From contig CM049311.1 of NCBI GenBank assembly GCA_026874595.1, positions 6,237,676-6,301,675 on the forward strand: a stretch of 64,000 bases of DNA, in the 5' to 3' direction. Shown here one piece after another: positions 25,223-38,649 of the stretch. The notes under the pieces are model-generated. The model saw only the letters and a list, made by a program, of their open reading frames with translations, was not told where the DNA came from and searched no databases. The position numbers were made by a program, and so were the translations under genes. Each line of letters starts with the position of its first letter. The first letter of the stretch is position 1. This stretch comes from Sipunculus nudus. Its lineage: Eukaryota; Annelida; Sipuncula; Golfingiida; Sipunculidae.

Positions 25223-26597
25223 CAGTCTAACCTCTTTCATTCGCCAACCTTGGGACTGGGGGGATTTCTGGCGGTAAGCGAGGGTGGCGGTTGATCGAGG
25301 GGTCCAAATGAGTTGTGCAGGTTAGCTAAAATCGGGCCATGCATATCTTAGGCTCGTCTTAAACTAGTCCTATTAAAAAACAATATTTTATACATTTATA
25401 TAACTTTATTCACACAGAAAGAAACAATTACAAATAATTACAGAAAAATACAGTGTGTACAATTTATTTACAAAGATACACATATTTAATATATCCAGTC
25501 AAAATATAAAATTCTCCTGGTGCCGTTTCACTTTCATCGCAGTGTGCCCCACACGATTCCGTAATGGAGCCTTTTTTGCCAGCTTGTGACTGAAGAGCTG
25601 TAATTGTTTGGTTTATTCTGTAAAATACGTCAATATCGGACTGTTCGCTGTAGCTGGAGCTCTTATAATATCATAAGACGGTCTTCATGGTCTGACGGAC
25701 TTCAGCGGATGTGTGCGAAAGTGGGGAACTATTTCCTCAGGTTTAGAGGTCGGACGGGCTGTATCATCGTAGTCTGTCACTGTTCCCACGATATCTTGAT
25801 CGCACAAAAGTTGTGCTGTTCCTATATTCTGAAAGGCATAGACGCATTCCTGATGAGACTTGCGTGCACTGTGGTCAATCCTGAGGCAATATGTCACTCG
25901 TTGTAGAAGAGGAAGGACAATGTTTGCTTCTGGACCACCGTGCCGATCTGTTTCATTTGACTGGTCACCCCTGGATATAAATCCTGTGTTTCCAACAATT
26001 GCCGGTGGCGGCGCTGCTGACAGAATCCGAGGCACGCTTTATACAGCGAACTGCGTCACTTACCCTAAGTAAGGATAATCACCCTAAGTACACTGTTGTC
26101 TATACACTATATGTAGATGCCGCGTGACCTCGTACCCCTGTTAATTGCTCCAAAATTCTCATCTGTTTTGCCTCATTAAATGACACTTATCCAATCAACA
26201 CCGGTCACTCAGCTGATGACAGCTGTCCCAAAACAACTCAAAGTCATAAATTAATCAGTGGCACTGGGTACTTGATCCATAAGCAGTTAGGCGTGACATG
26301 TTGTAAACAAAGACGCTGCCAGGTCAGCTGAGCCCAAGCGATAACACTCCGGCTTGTCGAAATATTTCCGACTTGTCTTAAGCTGGAATGAGGAAGTTGG
26401 CATATGATCAAGGGAATGTGGTATATTTGGGCAAAAAACCACCTGGCGGATGGCGGATAGCGAGGCTGGCAAATGAACGAGGTAAATAAGTACTAAGGAA
26501 ATCGGGACTTAGTCATTTGTTGGCGATAGTTTGGCGAGGTTGGCGAGGTTGGTGAGGTTGTCGGATGAACAAGGGGCGAATGAAAGAGGTTAGACTG
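25223..26597 (-). mobile_element. pogo/Tigger-type DNA transposon, 1,375-bp deletion derivative
   Basis: The terminal inverted repeats begin CAGTCTAACCTCTTTCATTC and match for about 23 bp at both ends (25223-25245 and 26575-26597), flanked by TA (25221-25222, 26598-26599). A CAGT..AACCTC start and TA target are typical of the pogo/Tigger branch of Tc1/mariner. The inside has GGCGA/TCGCC-rich subterminal motifs (TGGCGAGGTTGGCGAGGTTG near the right end). On the minus strand, remnants of a transposase C-terminus are visible. Full Tigger elements are usually 2-3 kb, so most of the coding region is missing. Confidence 0.75.
25500..26035 (-). pseudogene. remnant of Tigger-like transposase C-terminal region
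   Basis: The minus-strand frame from 26035 to 25685 contains CDQDIVGTVTDYDDTA and KPEEIVPHFRTH. After an in-frame stop and frame change, the next segment (about 25635-25500) reads SYSEQSDIDVFYRINQTITA then LQSQAGKKGSIT. The pattern 'D.DIV..VT..D' then a helix ending in 'K..SIT.FF' resembles the C-terminal tail of pogo/Tigger transposases; this is recognition by eye, not a search. The DNA-binding and DDE regions are absent, so it cannot be active. It lies inside a TIR-bounded element, which fits the assignment. Confidence 0.4.
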
Positions 26598-28212
26598 TAT
26601 ACAGGTTACAATTTATACCCTGCTATGACGGCCGGAAGGAAGACGGAAACAAACATATTGCCAGTTTAGTTTAGCAGAACTAAAAACGTTTTGGCTGTTG
26701 TCAGGTCACAAATTAAATAATTTGAACTTGTCTATTTTACTTGCATTTGACTTATACATAATATGAAATAGTTGTTCCGTAAGTGAAGAAGATCAGTGGA
26801 GAGTTAGAGAAGAATGTACCTATGGCATATTGTTTATGGTAGGCTACTTGGCAAACGGGTTAAGAGTACAGAAGTGACAGACAGACCGGATTTATAGAAA
26901 ATCTAAAGCTTTAATCGAAGTTAACCTTGCATGGTACATGCTGTGGTTTGTGCCGACCCATGATCAGCTCACTGTAACCTTGTCGTATCTGATTCTACGA
27001 GTCACGGTCTAGTCCAGTAACTGTGCAGAATCAAGCGACCTTGCATTTTAGAAAAAAAGTTCCATGAAATAATAATTTTATTTTGTAAGTTAAATATATC
27101 TTAATTATTGCTTATAACTTACTTGTTTACAATCACGAAACAAAAAGCGGCCTCTGAGTCTCACGTAAAGAGTTCAACATTAGCCTTTAATTAGAAGATC
27201 GTCGTGTGCACATTTGGAAAACATCATGTAACAACATTAATTCGTTAGAACAGACAGAAACATTAATGATTTCATTCTATCAAGGATATTTGATCAGATG
27301 CAGTAAGCACTTGGATCGCAGTTCGCGTCCGATGTTGCTTACGATCAGGATGAGAAACCTCGCACCAAGGTGTGAAGGCTCTTTAACCTGGCTACCGGCG
27401 CTTGCTTTTTGCGCTAGTGTTGTTCACCGACAAGTTACACGCACGGAAATTACAACAATGGCAAGCAGATAAACTTAACATTTCAGGAAAAATAAAAATA
27501 ACGTGTAGCTAACTGTGCGGAAAAGTCCGATAAAGTAAACATATCACGGTACTATCCAATATTACAAATACACAAAGCACTGCTTTTCACCGGACAAGCT
27601 GAGATTGAAAGCAGCGGGACTCCAATATCACTCAGTGTGTTGAATTAACGTATGCAGCAGAGTGAGCCCCAATGAAGAAATTTCTTTTATTATTTTTATT
27701 TGTGAATGTATTTAACTGGTATTAAAGAAATGCATCATAACGGTGTGGTTTTGCACATTTGACAACACATTAACGTGTTCATATTTATGCAACAGGTCGC
27801 CTGACTCTGCCGCGTAACATGAAAAGTTATCGGTTATTTTCAATCAGTACACACGTACTGATGTAAGTGATGTATTTCTTAACGAATATAATATGACTTC
27901 ACGTATTTCTGATACTGTGATCAAGTGTTATCAGAGGAATGGAACGTGGAGCAATAAGTTATCAGGTGCCTTTCTTTTACTGAAATCATCAAAATATCGT
28001 ACAGGACGTTATTGGGAAAATGATTGTACGGGAACTGGTTACATGCAGAATAAAACGTGCAGAGATTGTGTACTCAACTGACACAGTCAGTTCAGACATG
28101 AAAAGTGAAAGTTATGATGAAGATAATAGGTTGCTGAGTAAGACTAGCAGCTGAATGACTGAGACAATTAACCTGCACGATCAGGGAATGACGCCATGTT
28201 GTACTCCGTGTA

Positions 28213-28275
28213 ATGGCACGGAGCCTGCACTCAGTGACCCCGGGGGAGACTTTGCTGTATCTTGACGATCTGACG
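28213..28275 (+). CDS. possible first coding exon (weak)
   Basis: An ATG at 28213 opens 21 codons (MARSLHSVTPGETLLYLDDL T) running in phase into ACG|GTAAGT, a strong donor. GC content rises locally. There is no downstream exon I can pair with it and no recognised homology, so this is a candidate only. Confidence 0.15.
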
Positions 28276-29403
28276 GTAAGTTCAGGTACAGCTGTGAACC
28301 AGTTTTCTAGGGCTGGTCTCCAACCAGTGCTAAATTACAAAGCACATGTCAGAACACACGCCATCTGGCGCCTCAGAATACAGACACTGATTCCAGGGAC
28401 CCGTAAAACAAAGCCTAAATTATACAGTTCCAGAATTCTACCAACACTACCCTCTGCTTATCATGGTAATTGCAACTTTCGGCGCCTTAGAACCTTATGT
28501 GTGTACATCATGGTACAATAAAGCCTTTCGGTTCTCTGATGTGGCGGTTCTCGGTCAAGATTAATTTTGCATTCTGAATTTCACGCCTCATTGCACCTGG
28601 TGTAACGGATTAGGGTAAATATTTGGCGGGACGGCTATTTTGTGTAAGTCACGTATTGGGTTACATTAAACGTGTCACTAGAAATTTTAATCTGTCAAAG
28701 TTTGTGATATATGCAATATAAATATATATGCAACATATATTTTGTGATAAGGTACTAATGGTGTACCTGGATATAGTTGGATGGCTTCCCAATCCTGTTT
28801 TTGTAAGGAAAAATCTGCTTTTCCAGATAAAAATTTGACACATTTCTTCCTATCTTCGAGTGGTTTTCGTCATAACTGGATCGCCACTTTTTATTCGTTG
28901 GAATAAAAAAATCGACCGTTTTTCGGTATATGTTTTGTCCTTATAATATTTTAGATTGATTGTTTATCTTAATATTCATGCATCTCTTTGAATCTCGTTT
29001 AATCATCACTGAAAGGCGTTCGTTAAGGTGAAAAACAATGTGCTACAAACTCTGTGATGGAGCAAGCGATATATAAAAAAATACAACAATTCTTATAATG
29101 ATGCACATGAACAACTCAAAGTTTAATCCATTTTTTATGATAACAACATGGATGATATATGTCATATGATAATGTCATATTTAAATAACTCTGATGATTT
29201 CTTTTAAACGATTTAAAGCCTAGAGCAAGAACAGCAATTAAAAAAACATTAATACCATAGACTTCGTGCTTCTTGTGCAAAAGAAGAAAACCTGCTCGGT
29301 GGAAATAATGCGGGGATTCCATAAAACGATCAGGCGTTTGGTTTTGACGAATGAATAAATGGACGTAAGGGCAAGATAAAATAATTTCAGGGGTTCTTGA
29401 TAT

Positions 29404-29414
<11 letters not shown>

Positions 29415-29473
<59 letters not shown>
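29415..29473. repeat. (TA)n microsatellite
   Basis: About 29 TA dinucleotides preceded by CATACATACATA (29405 onward). Confidence 0.95.
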
Positions 29474-29476
<3 letters not shown>

Positions 29477-32379
29477 TATATTGGAATCACCTAAAACGAT
29501 CACATACAACAAACCAATTGGATATACCATGCCGAGCAATTTGTTGAAAATTAAATTTTAACTATTTTGAATAGGTTGCATAGACTGCCTAAAGGTCAAC
29601 CATCAAAATTATTTGATTTAGTAAAAAGAATAGATTATATATGGGCATTGTATTTTAAATTCAATGCATGCTGTTGAATGCTTTATTAGTCGTACCTTCA
29701 TTTGGAAAAAGTAGACAACAGTCGCAAATGAGGAAAGAAGTAAAGAAATAATATTCTATATATAATAATATTCTATTCAGAAAATTATATACAAACCAAA
29801 GTCTCTCTTCTGATGAGTTAAAGGGCTTAAGGTTTATTTTTAATAACGAGTGCACCGTGTTTTTTTTCAGAAACTCACAGATTATGGTATCGAAAACGTT
29901 ACTCATAATAATTAACATCTACAATCACGCAAAAAAAAGAATTACACAAAAATATAAATAATATCTACAATAAACATTGTTTCCATAAAAAGCAGATATG
30001 AAAACACACTATGAATATATAAGTTACTTTATGTAAAACAATTTATGATCATATCATATTCTGACTAAGACAGATATTTGAAATATGGAGGTCTATAAAC
30101 CCAAAACCTACTTTTCGTTTTGAGATCCTAGAAATTGATAGACCGAATTTAGTAATTTTAAGGATAAATTGCCAAGAGGTTGGTTTGCAATGAATTGTCT
30201 CGTAAACACTAATAATGAGTAGTTACTTGGGCTTCATCATCGCCTGGAATCCGGATGTGACTTGAGCCTGGATAATGCCACAGTTATCACCTGAGTAAGC
30301 AGCAGATTTGGGACACAAATTACTATTTTGTCAACACGGCCAGCAGCTGTGGCGATGATTAGCCACGCAGTTGTCTCACGGTTGTCAGGAAAAACTCGGT
30401 TGCTGTGTTACACACACGAGATTCCCTGCCAGCATGCCATCAAGCGCACCACAGCCTCCGGAGAAAACCGATACAGGCTTCTAAATCGGTCTCATGAAGT
30501 CAGCTTCCAGGAAACAGCTCAGCCAATCACCGGACGCCGCTGAGTCACGTGGCCTGTCAGCTCCCCGTGCAGGAAGTTTTAAAGTATAGGCCAGTCGTTT
30601 GTTTCGCCAAACCAACTGCTAGCACAACTAGTAACGACCGCTAGATGAGACCGCAGCATCACTGCTGGATGCATACATTGTGATTGTGTAGGTGCTCTGA
30701 CTCGGAGTTTGGCTGGTACTATATACTTAGGTGGTGTATTCAACACTGCCGCCTCAGAACTCTCCGTGTGTTCCGCTGTAACGAGGACTACAATTTCCAA
30801 GGACGCTCTGGCAAAAATCAAACAAGGTGGGTTTACGGGTTTCTGAGACATCTGCCTTCAGCAAAATTAACCTACTTTACAAGTTATCGTCCGCTCCACA
30901 AAATGACTGTAATATGTCTAACATAAAAAAGCTTTTCTTCATGGATATCCCATGCTATTTTACGTCGGGCTTTCTTCTCATTTAAAGAGAGAGTTTCCCT
31001 TATACACTGAGCTGAAGGCGATATAAGTTAAGTTTTTAAAGGTTAAGATATATCCAGCTGTCGTTTTTAGGTTTGGCCTATACTTAATGTTTCATGTTAT
31101 AACTTTATATTTATTGGATTTTTTTCCCAAATACTTTAAGGGGCGAGTTTAGCATTAATGTGTCGCTATTTTCCCCATATTTCCGTCAGAAATGGAATTA
31201 TTACCACCAACATGGCTATATACTATAGCTATAGGTTCAAAAACCTCCTATTTATTCTAAATCATAACAATATTTCAAAATACAGACCTTTATTTGTTTA
31301 CAAAACAACGTATGGGTTATTTTTCCGTTAAAGTAACCCCATACGTGTAGGAAGGACAAACTGACCTTGAAGATTTATTTACAACGTAGCAATCTTTAAG
31401 TTCAGTTGCACAGCTAACCCCTTAACTTTAACATTTAGTAGGCCTACATTATTAAAAAGATATGATGGCATGATAAATATGGTGCCCTTGACCGAATAAC
31501 CTTGAGGATATGCATAAACTCCCAATAACAGATGTTATACCAAGGTACTCTTAAGTCTGTTATATGGCAGACAAACGGGCAGGTACAGAAATTACACATG
31601 TCTTTGATAAAACACGGCTCCTTTGTAATAACTGGGGATGAACGCCTTATTACTTTCCCGTGAAGGTACACACATCGCGTGTTGTTTTACTTCAGTATCT
31701 GGCCGGCGGTTAACGTCATTTCATGCACGTTATTTTCATACCTGGAAAAAAGATGACTTCTTACACAGCTGTCTCCCTTAATATCAGAACATGCGTGAAG
31801 CACATATTATACCTCTACTGTTGACATAGCTGGCGTGTATATGGCATACTCATTTCTTGATGCTTCAAGGATGGTTGACCTACATACAATACCTGTTTGT
31901 TTGGCAGCTGTTAACTGTTTGTTTCTTTTGTTGTTTCTTGTGTTTCCCTGCCTGGGTGTGGCACTTCTTTAGAGGTTTTTTTTTTGCTTAAGCCATTCAT
32001 ACTCTTAAAGAATATTTATATAACTAGGTCTCTCCCCCCCCCCCCCCCGACCACAACAAATTCACATATCTTAATTTAGTTAAATATTATCCAAAAATTA
32101 AGATTTTGAGTCTTCACTTTTAATTCAAAATAAAGTTATAATTATGAACCTTATTCACGTAAGTAATTATGGAACAATAAGGAATCTATTGATAATTTTT
32201 ATATTTAATTATTTTGTGTATTTACTACTTTATCATTTACGTGAAGTTAAGAGTTATTTATTGATCTCACAATACTGTCAGATCTGTTTTGTATAATATT
32301 TGTTGAGGTGACTTGTGAAGAAGCCTTGAGGTAGCACGAAACCTTAGCTTAGGCACGCTTTGTGGATAAAGCCCACTTA

Positions 32380-32393
32380 TTTCCATGGCAACC
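32380..32393. promoter_or_regulatory. RFX X-box-like motif
   Basis: TTTCCATGGCAACC is a 13/14 match to the inverted X-box consensus GTTGCCATGGAAAC (reads GGTTGCCATGGAAA on -). RFX factors bind X-boxes close to the start of ciliary genes. Here an ATG frame begins 34 bp downstream. Binding is inferred from motif only. Confidence 0.4.
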
Positions 32394-32426
32394 AACAGGA
32401 ATTGACGACCGCAAAACCCGGGCTTA

Positions 32427-32603
32427 ATGGCGTCAACAGCGCCACTTGATAAGGAAGACTTTCTGTCTGAGGCTCTGTCTGTGGCCTCGTCCGTCTTGCA
32501 ACGTAATCCACGGTCTCCTGACAGAAGGGAGTCACGTTATCCAGAGATCATCTCGGATACCCACTTAGGAACTCTTGTTCCAGTTGATTACCGACATCCT
32601 TGA
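32427..32603 (+). CDS. small ORF or first exon, 58 codons, unrecognised
   Basis: The ATG at 32427 has a good context (TTAATGG). The frame reads MASTAPLDKEDFLSEALSVA, then SSVLQRNPRSPDRRESRYPE, ending ...VPVDYRHP at TGA 32601-32603. Codon choice is richer in GC than the surroundings, and the N-terminal half looks like an amphipathic helix. It lies just downstream of an X-box and a GC-rich patch (GACGACCGCAAAACCCGGGC), as a ciliary-gene first exon might. I see faint similarity to N-termini of nuclear-pore Nup155 proteins but cannot support it. It may be a first exon whose donor I cannot place, a micropeptide, or chance. Confidence 0.25.
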   Translation: MASTAPLDKEDFLSEALSVASSVLQRNPRSPDRRESRYPEIISDTHLGTLVPVDYRHP

Positions 32604-34071
32604 GACATCTACAGTCCCATGTGACGTAACATAAGCCATTCGCGAGTGAAGATTTAAGGTCGCCTGCCCTGCTTTACCCCTTGTTATGGCTTCCTGCTGG
32701 ATTATATTCTCCATAATAAACATGGCCTCAAAGTGCGATCCCCACTCGATAACATCGTTTACATTTTAAAAAACTAACTTAAACGCAATTCTATCTTTTA
32801 ACAAAATAATGCACAATATAACATTTTGCAATATTCTGTAGATGGCATTTTGCATTCAAAAACGTCGACCTCGTACAAATCAAAACATATCCCAAATAAA
32901 TCAATAAGTTTCAATTCTGTTCCTTATATAAAACATACGCTTAAATTTATTTAGACTTCAATAAGGTTTCACTTTGCCCTAATCGAAACAATACTTTTTT
33001 ACATTAATCTTCATAGCCATGAATTGAAAAAAAAGCTAATTCGTAGGTGAATATTTTGGTTGTTACTTAGGCCTTTCAGTTAGATGGCCACTACCCAAAG
33101 TAGCTTGTATCATTTCGGTTAAGTAGCTTTTTAATTAGACGGGCGCCGCTGTGTGGTGCGGAGCGACAGAGTTCCCTGGTACCTCCTGGTACGGCCGGTT
33201 TAACCTGAACTGAGCTGGGTTCGTTCCCACAATGCATGGAATGCCTTCACAAGGTATGCAGGGTCATACAAGTTTTCTTTTCAACCGAGTTGAACATGTG
33301 ACCCTCGGGGGTTGCTCGGGAGCGTGGCACGTCCACGAAGTTTTCCCAAATGCTCTTGCTTGACTGGATCTTTTTATACACGGCAGGTGAAGTAGCTGTT
33401 ACAGCTCCAGACAACATGTCGGGACAGCATGTACCGCTGGCTGCTGCAGCCCCCGAGCAGACGATCAGGGCAAAGTTAGCGCCAAAATATATACCCAAAC
33501 ATACAAAACATTCACTTTTTTCCTGGTCCCGTGGTTTCTTTTTTTTATGTTTGAGTATAATATATGATGCACTTATTTTCGTAATCCTGAGATTGATGAA
33601 TTTCAAATTCGTTGAGTTCACAAATACCTCGAAAATTGAAGAAAAACAGATATTAATGATCTTGCAAAAGCCTTCAGCTTACCATCGATGAAGGAATTAT
33701 TGTCACGTGACCACACGTAGGCTGTTGATACCCGTTTGTGATATCTAAAATCAATATAAAAAGGATCTTCCGTCTTTACTACCAATGTTAAATATGTACA
33801 TAATTGCTTTGTTAAACAAGGACCTACTTTTTCCATTTTAACGGGTTTTTTTCTGAGTCGAAAGCATCATAATATCAAATCATAATAAAGTCTTTTTACA
33901 TATAATTGTAAAGTTTATAGCTATTTGTTTTCATTATTAACATCGAAACCAGTAAAATATTTTACGGTGTGCAATATCACCTTTAGCTATGACAGTAAAT
34001 TATAGATGTGCAGTAATTCTCTACTAATTGACATTACTATCAGCACTCGGCACATTATGTCTGCTTTGGGC
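32604..34071. other. non-coding stretch
   Basis: No gene recognised. A GC-richer patch at 33350-33480 holds an ATG frame (MSGQHVPLAAAAPEQTIRAK, from 33416) without splice or homology support. Confidence 0.5.
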
Positions 34072-34778
34072 GTATTCATTAGTGGTGGGCCGATCATCGA
34101 GTTTTATCGAAAGTCAGTCGTTTTGCTGCCACTTTCAAGCGCTCGATTATCTAAGGCAACTTTCGATTACATCATACTCATGATTGTTTTTTCCAGAAAG
34201 CCTTTATGTTATTGGTAAAAAAATAGTCTTCCACTTTTTAAAACATTCCGCGCTTCATATACGAGTCTGTGTTCCAAAATAACTTCAGTATGTAACTGAG
34301 TATGACACGGTAGATGCAAGAACGGAGGACTTAATAAGCCTCTGTGAGCTAACAGGGAGATTCAGAATAAGCGGAGAGTTTTCTAACGAGATATACATTG
34401 CAAAATATGAGCGGTATGGCGTTTAAATGCTCCATAAATTTTCTAGGTCTATGCTAATTTTGTTAGATTCTCTTAGAAATAATCTCATCAACTGATGCAA
34501 GGTGCCGCTGTTTAGGCACCTTGATTATTATAATAAATTAAAATGAAACCTCGAATAGCATATCTTAGTAATAATAGGAAAATATAAAAAGGCAAAAACT
34601 TCTTTTCTTAAGGAAGAGTTATTAAGACATGCGGGTTGGTTTAAGGAAGTAAAGATTCACAGATAACTGCATATTTCTTTATATTTGTCTGAACCGATTA
34701 ATAATCGATCATCGATCGGTTTGCTCAAACCGATGATCGATTATGAAAAAGGAACCGACTCCCTTCACTAGTATTCAT
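34072..34778. mobile_element. hAT-type non-autonomous transposon with 8-bp target duplications
   Basis: The element proper is 34080-34770 (691 bp), flanked by perfect 8-bp direct repeats GTATTCAT at 34072-34079 and 34771-34778. The ends are short imperfect inverted repeats (TAGTGGTGGG at left, CCCTTCACTA at right, i.e. TAGTG..GGG on both ends), followed by CCGATCATCGA-type subterminal words. An 8-bp duplication and TAGTG..GGG ends are hAT hallmarks. Inside are two clear hairpins: CAAGGTGCC/GGCACCTTG (34498-34523) and an ATAATCGATCATCG.. arm pairing with its complement (34701-34754). No transposase frame is present. Confidence 0.8.
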
Positions 34779-37700
34779 GATCCTTACAGCTAACAGTTGA
34801 TGTCATATATGGTATTCATGTGATACAATTATGTACAATGATATATAGATATACGAACAAACATGGCATCTGTAATAACTAGCTTTGTATAAATAAAGAA
34901 TCATCCGAATCAGCCTGTGGTTGAACTGTTATAACCACATGATTATATCATTATGATTATCTTATAAGATAATTACTGTTTACAAAATAAATTTGTCGTA
35001 CAAAGTGTAACTCTGTCACGCCATCCTGGATGTTAATTAACGTAAATGATTCAACTGTTATGCGTGATTGTTTCATTGATGTGAATTACCGTTTATATAA
35101 ATATAATACACAGCAGGCAGACACAAAAATTGATTATGCAAGGCTATAGTCAAGTGACCTTTAATAAATATGGAAAAAATGTGTCATACTCGGAAAACCT
35201 TCAACCCTTATACATGTATATTCAAGGCCAATTCTCCACAGAACAATTTAGTTTTCTCCAATATTTAAGGGCACCTATTTTGATCCTGCGATGTTTCTCT
35301 ATACCAACAGTAAGATACATATATTTTTAATTTCTTTGGTGGAGATTACCACCCCTTAATTAACTTCCCTTTTTCGGTTGTTGGATGTGCCAGCCTGCTG
35401 CCTTCCGGTCAATATGCAGGTAGAAAAGTATCCTCTAGGCATAACCCAAGCCAGCCAACACTGACACGTCACCGGACACTCCTGGGAGAGACAATCCATT
35501 TTAACAACACAGACTGTCAACTCAGCTTGTCCAGCGTCGTGACCACCGGCAAATCTAACTAGACTAGGTCTAAATCAAGGTAGACAAGATTCTTTATATT
35601 TCAGGGCTCTAGGAATGAACTTCGTTATGAGTATAAATTTCTACCAGTGTCAGAATCGAGCCTACACCCTAAAGTATATGTGGCTAATTAACCAGACGCG
35701 CTGACCCACGTGACAATCGGGTTGATGGGGTGCAGGTAGCCCTAAGGTCAAGAAGGGGGAACACTAACTCTAAAAGTTTATTAAACCCATACACACGCCT
35801 GCATTAGAGCTGGTCTAAACAAAAATAACAGGGGAAAGGTGGCCAACTTGTGACGCGTATGACCTGGAATTCAACACGACCTCTTCATTTGTGACGTAGT
35901 TATCTGATAGAACACTAAGTAATGACGTGCAGGATTTGTCTGGGTTTACCGCTAGCGACGGGTTTATCAATAAACAATAGGTAAGTTGCGCCATCGCTGG
36001 CTTACAGGAAGTCTACAGCTAACAGGTTTGAGTGTTACCCGCCAGGGCCGATAACCTGGTACGTTGCAGCCAGCCACATTCCAGGAATTCCGTACTGAGG
36101 CTAGTTAGTCACGTGATTATAGCCAAGATGACGAGTACAGGTGGAAAAACTGACAGGAACGAAAAGCAATGCTCGCAGTAGCCGTTAATAAATGACTATA
36201 CTCAGGCATTTTCAGGCTGAGGGTTGTGGTTAGAGCCTCTCTCTAACATATTTTATGGCTTGCTTGTATGTCATATATATTATGTCATATATGTAAAAAC
36301 ATAATTAATGCATATATAATATATTATTACACATATAACATATAATAACATATCTTATATTGTTATTTATTCCGATATATTTTATCTTTATTAGACGAAC
36401 AATTAAATCTTGTAATTCGTAGCAGAATATCATACTATAATGTAGAAACATTTTTGAATATACTTACTTCGGGTACATCGAGGGTTCAGAGGTATAACAG
36501 ACTCACTAGAAATAACTTAATATATCCCATTATATAACCTTACATAACTGTATGCAAGTAAAACTCATCTTCTTAATGGATAAGTAAAAACAGGCAGTTG
36601 ATCACCTGGTTAAGTATAGGGAATTAACAGTTCAGTTGATGACACAAGGACAATCCCCTTCTCAGGTGAAGTTTACAGTTTTAATACCCACCCAAATGTA
36701 ATGAAGAATTAGATAGTAGTTGGATTGCTGAATCTGTCAAAGTCAGGATGCCTCGAAAAACCCCTGTAGTAATACAAGAGTAGGAAATATTTTGTTTTCG
36801 GATACTATAGATATTGAACTTTTTATATAGGAGCCCTTAGAAAACATCAAATTTATTCGGTAATGAAATTGAGAGTGTATGTAAGAATGTTTGTATATAT
36901 TCCTGCATATATTCCATACAACGTTATTAAATAAATGGGGAAAAGTGTATGAATGTATGTGTTCATATATTCCTGCATATATATTGTACCGTTCAACTAT
37001 GTTATTGCAAAAATGGGAAAAATATTGTCTTTAGACACCAGTATACCAGAAACATTTAGTGACAAAACCACCACAAAAAACAATAGCAGATGTTTAATTT
37101 GTGCCACTGTATGTTATTTGGAGCAAATGACCGGACATCCGGGTGAAAAAAGATAATATCCTCTTCCTGTTTTGAGTTACGAACTAACAAACACTTAGTT
37201 TGATCGCATACCTCCACTCACATTAAGGATCACCAAATCCGGAATTTACCTGAGTCCGGATCAAATTATGGTGTATGCTACGTAACAGCATGCAGATAAT
37301 ATATGAATCTAAGCCGAGAAAGATATAACGATACACCAGCTCTGTAGTTGTTTCTGAGGTCACCTTGTCCGCCAGAACAAAGCCGGCTGAGTGAAGAGTA
37401 GACGCGGTGGAAACCTTCATCCCTATCAGCAATGTACGTGTATGGTTCTCCTTATACTAGTGAGACAAACCAATTGTCATATTTACCAATCACAGAGAAG
37501 TCAAACAAAAACAGTACAGTGGTCCTTGTTACCTCTAATTAATTGATTGCTCATAAATTCATCAAAAACTGTAATCCAAGTAAAAAACAACCCTACAAAA
37601 AAAACATAATACCTCCTTGCAAAGGTGAAATGAATGAATGTCGGATTAACGAAGTATGGAGTTATGAGTGTGATTGTATGTCCAGTTTAAAGAATAACCA

Positions 37701-38649
37701 CGGTATATATACAGTTATACACCTTTGATCCCACACGTTTATTACATTACGTAACATAGAGATAATGTATTGTCACAACATGGCTTCGTCATTGTTATAG
37801 GAGGCTCACGCACGTGCTGTGCCATCTTTAATAGATGTGTACTACATTACATAAATATTTATCGCAGTAATGTGCGGAAAATAACTTATACGTATTTCGT
37901 CTATGTTTGTTGCCTTAACAACTGTTTGCTAATGGCAATACACCGTACGTTGCCTAGCGACAGAATATTTCTCCATGCAGGCTCATGCAAACCAAACAAG
38001 GGTAATTGTGGTTTTACACTAAAAAAAACCTATTCCTCCCGGATATTTACGCCATCGATTTACATTATATATTGTTTGTTCAATGAGCACAACGTCGTTC
38101 TGAATACACTCTTATCGCTCGCTGTATAACTGATGTTTAAAACCCCTGATGTATGGCTCATGTTAATCAGTCTATTCTTAGTTTAGGTTAATTGCTAGTT
38201 CCTGAGTTTTAATGTCTTTTCATGGTGAGACATACATTAAGAATCCCTTGTAAAAGAGGGGTACGGGCGTTTGTGTAGACAAGTCTATCATGACAGATGT
38301 CATCAGTGTCTTCTAAATGAGGAACAGGACCCTTATAAAGATAATTTGTTTTTAAGACTGTTGGTTGTCAGTTTTTTCTACATAAAAAGTGCAAAGAATG
38401 AACTGAGGAAATATAAACAAAAGGAAAACTCAGAAACCTCAATATTAAAACAACTGACGACAATATACTTTTAAATGTTTCTAATTACACGTACATGTAA
38501 CGGCTTTCGATGGACTTTTGAACTTAAGAAGTTTGACCTAGTGAGTACATCATGCTTAGTGAGTAGATCAGTAGTTTCTACTTTTAGGGGCCCCCTAATA
38601 TGTTGTCAAGACAACATCACAAAAAATTGCGTTTTCATATGTTCCGAGA
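34779..38649. other. non-coding stretch
   Basis: AT-rich sequence with a TATATAA-rich patch at 36270-36370 and an imperfect ~70-bp tandem duplication at 36892-37022 (both copies contain ATATATTCCTGCATATAT and AAATGGG.AAAA). No gene recognised. Confidence 0.55.

Larger units (their letters stand above)
26600..32379. other. non-coding stretch; microsatellites and small hairpins only
   Basis: No gene recognised. Contents worth recording: a possible first exon at 28213-28275, a (TATA/CATA)n run at 29405-29473, an E-box/AP-1 like cluster (TGAGTCACGTGGCC) at 30541, a hairpin at 31308-31346 (ACGTATGGGTTA pairs with TAACCCCATACGT), and C15 at 32034-32048. Confidence 0.55.

Noticed and set aside
33247-33691. 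Overlapping 113- and 124-codon frames on opposite strands
   Set aside because: Mutually antisense, low-complexity (poly-Lys, poly-Ala) parts, no domain or splice structure.
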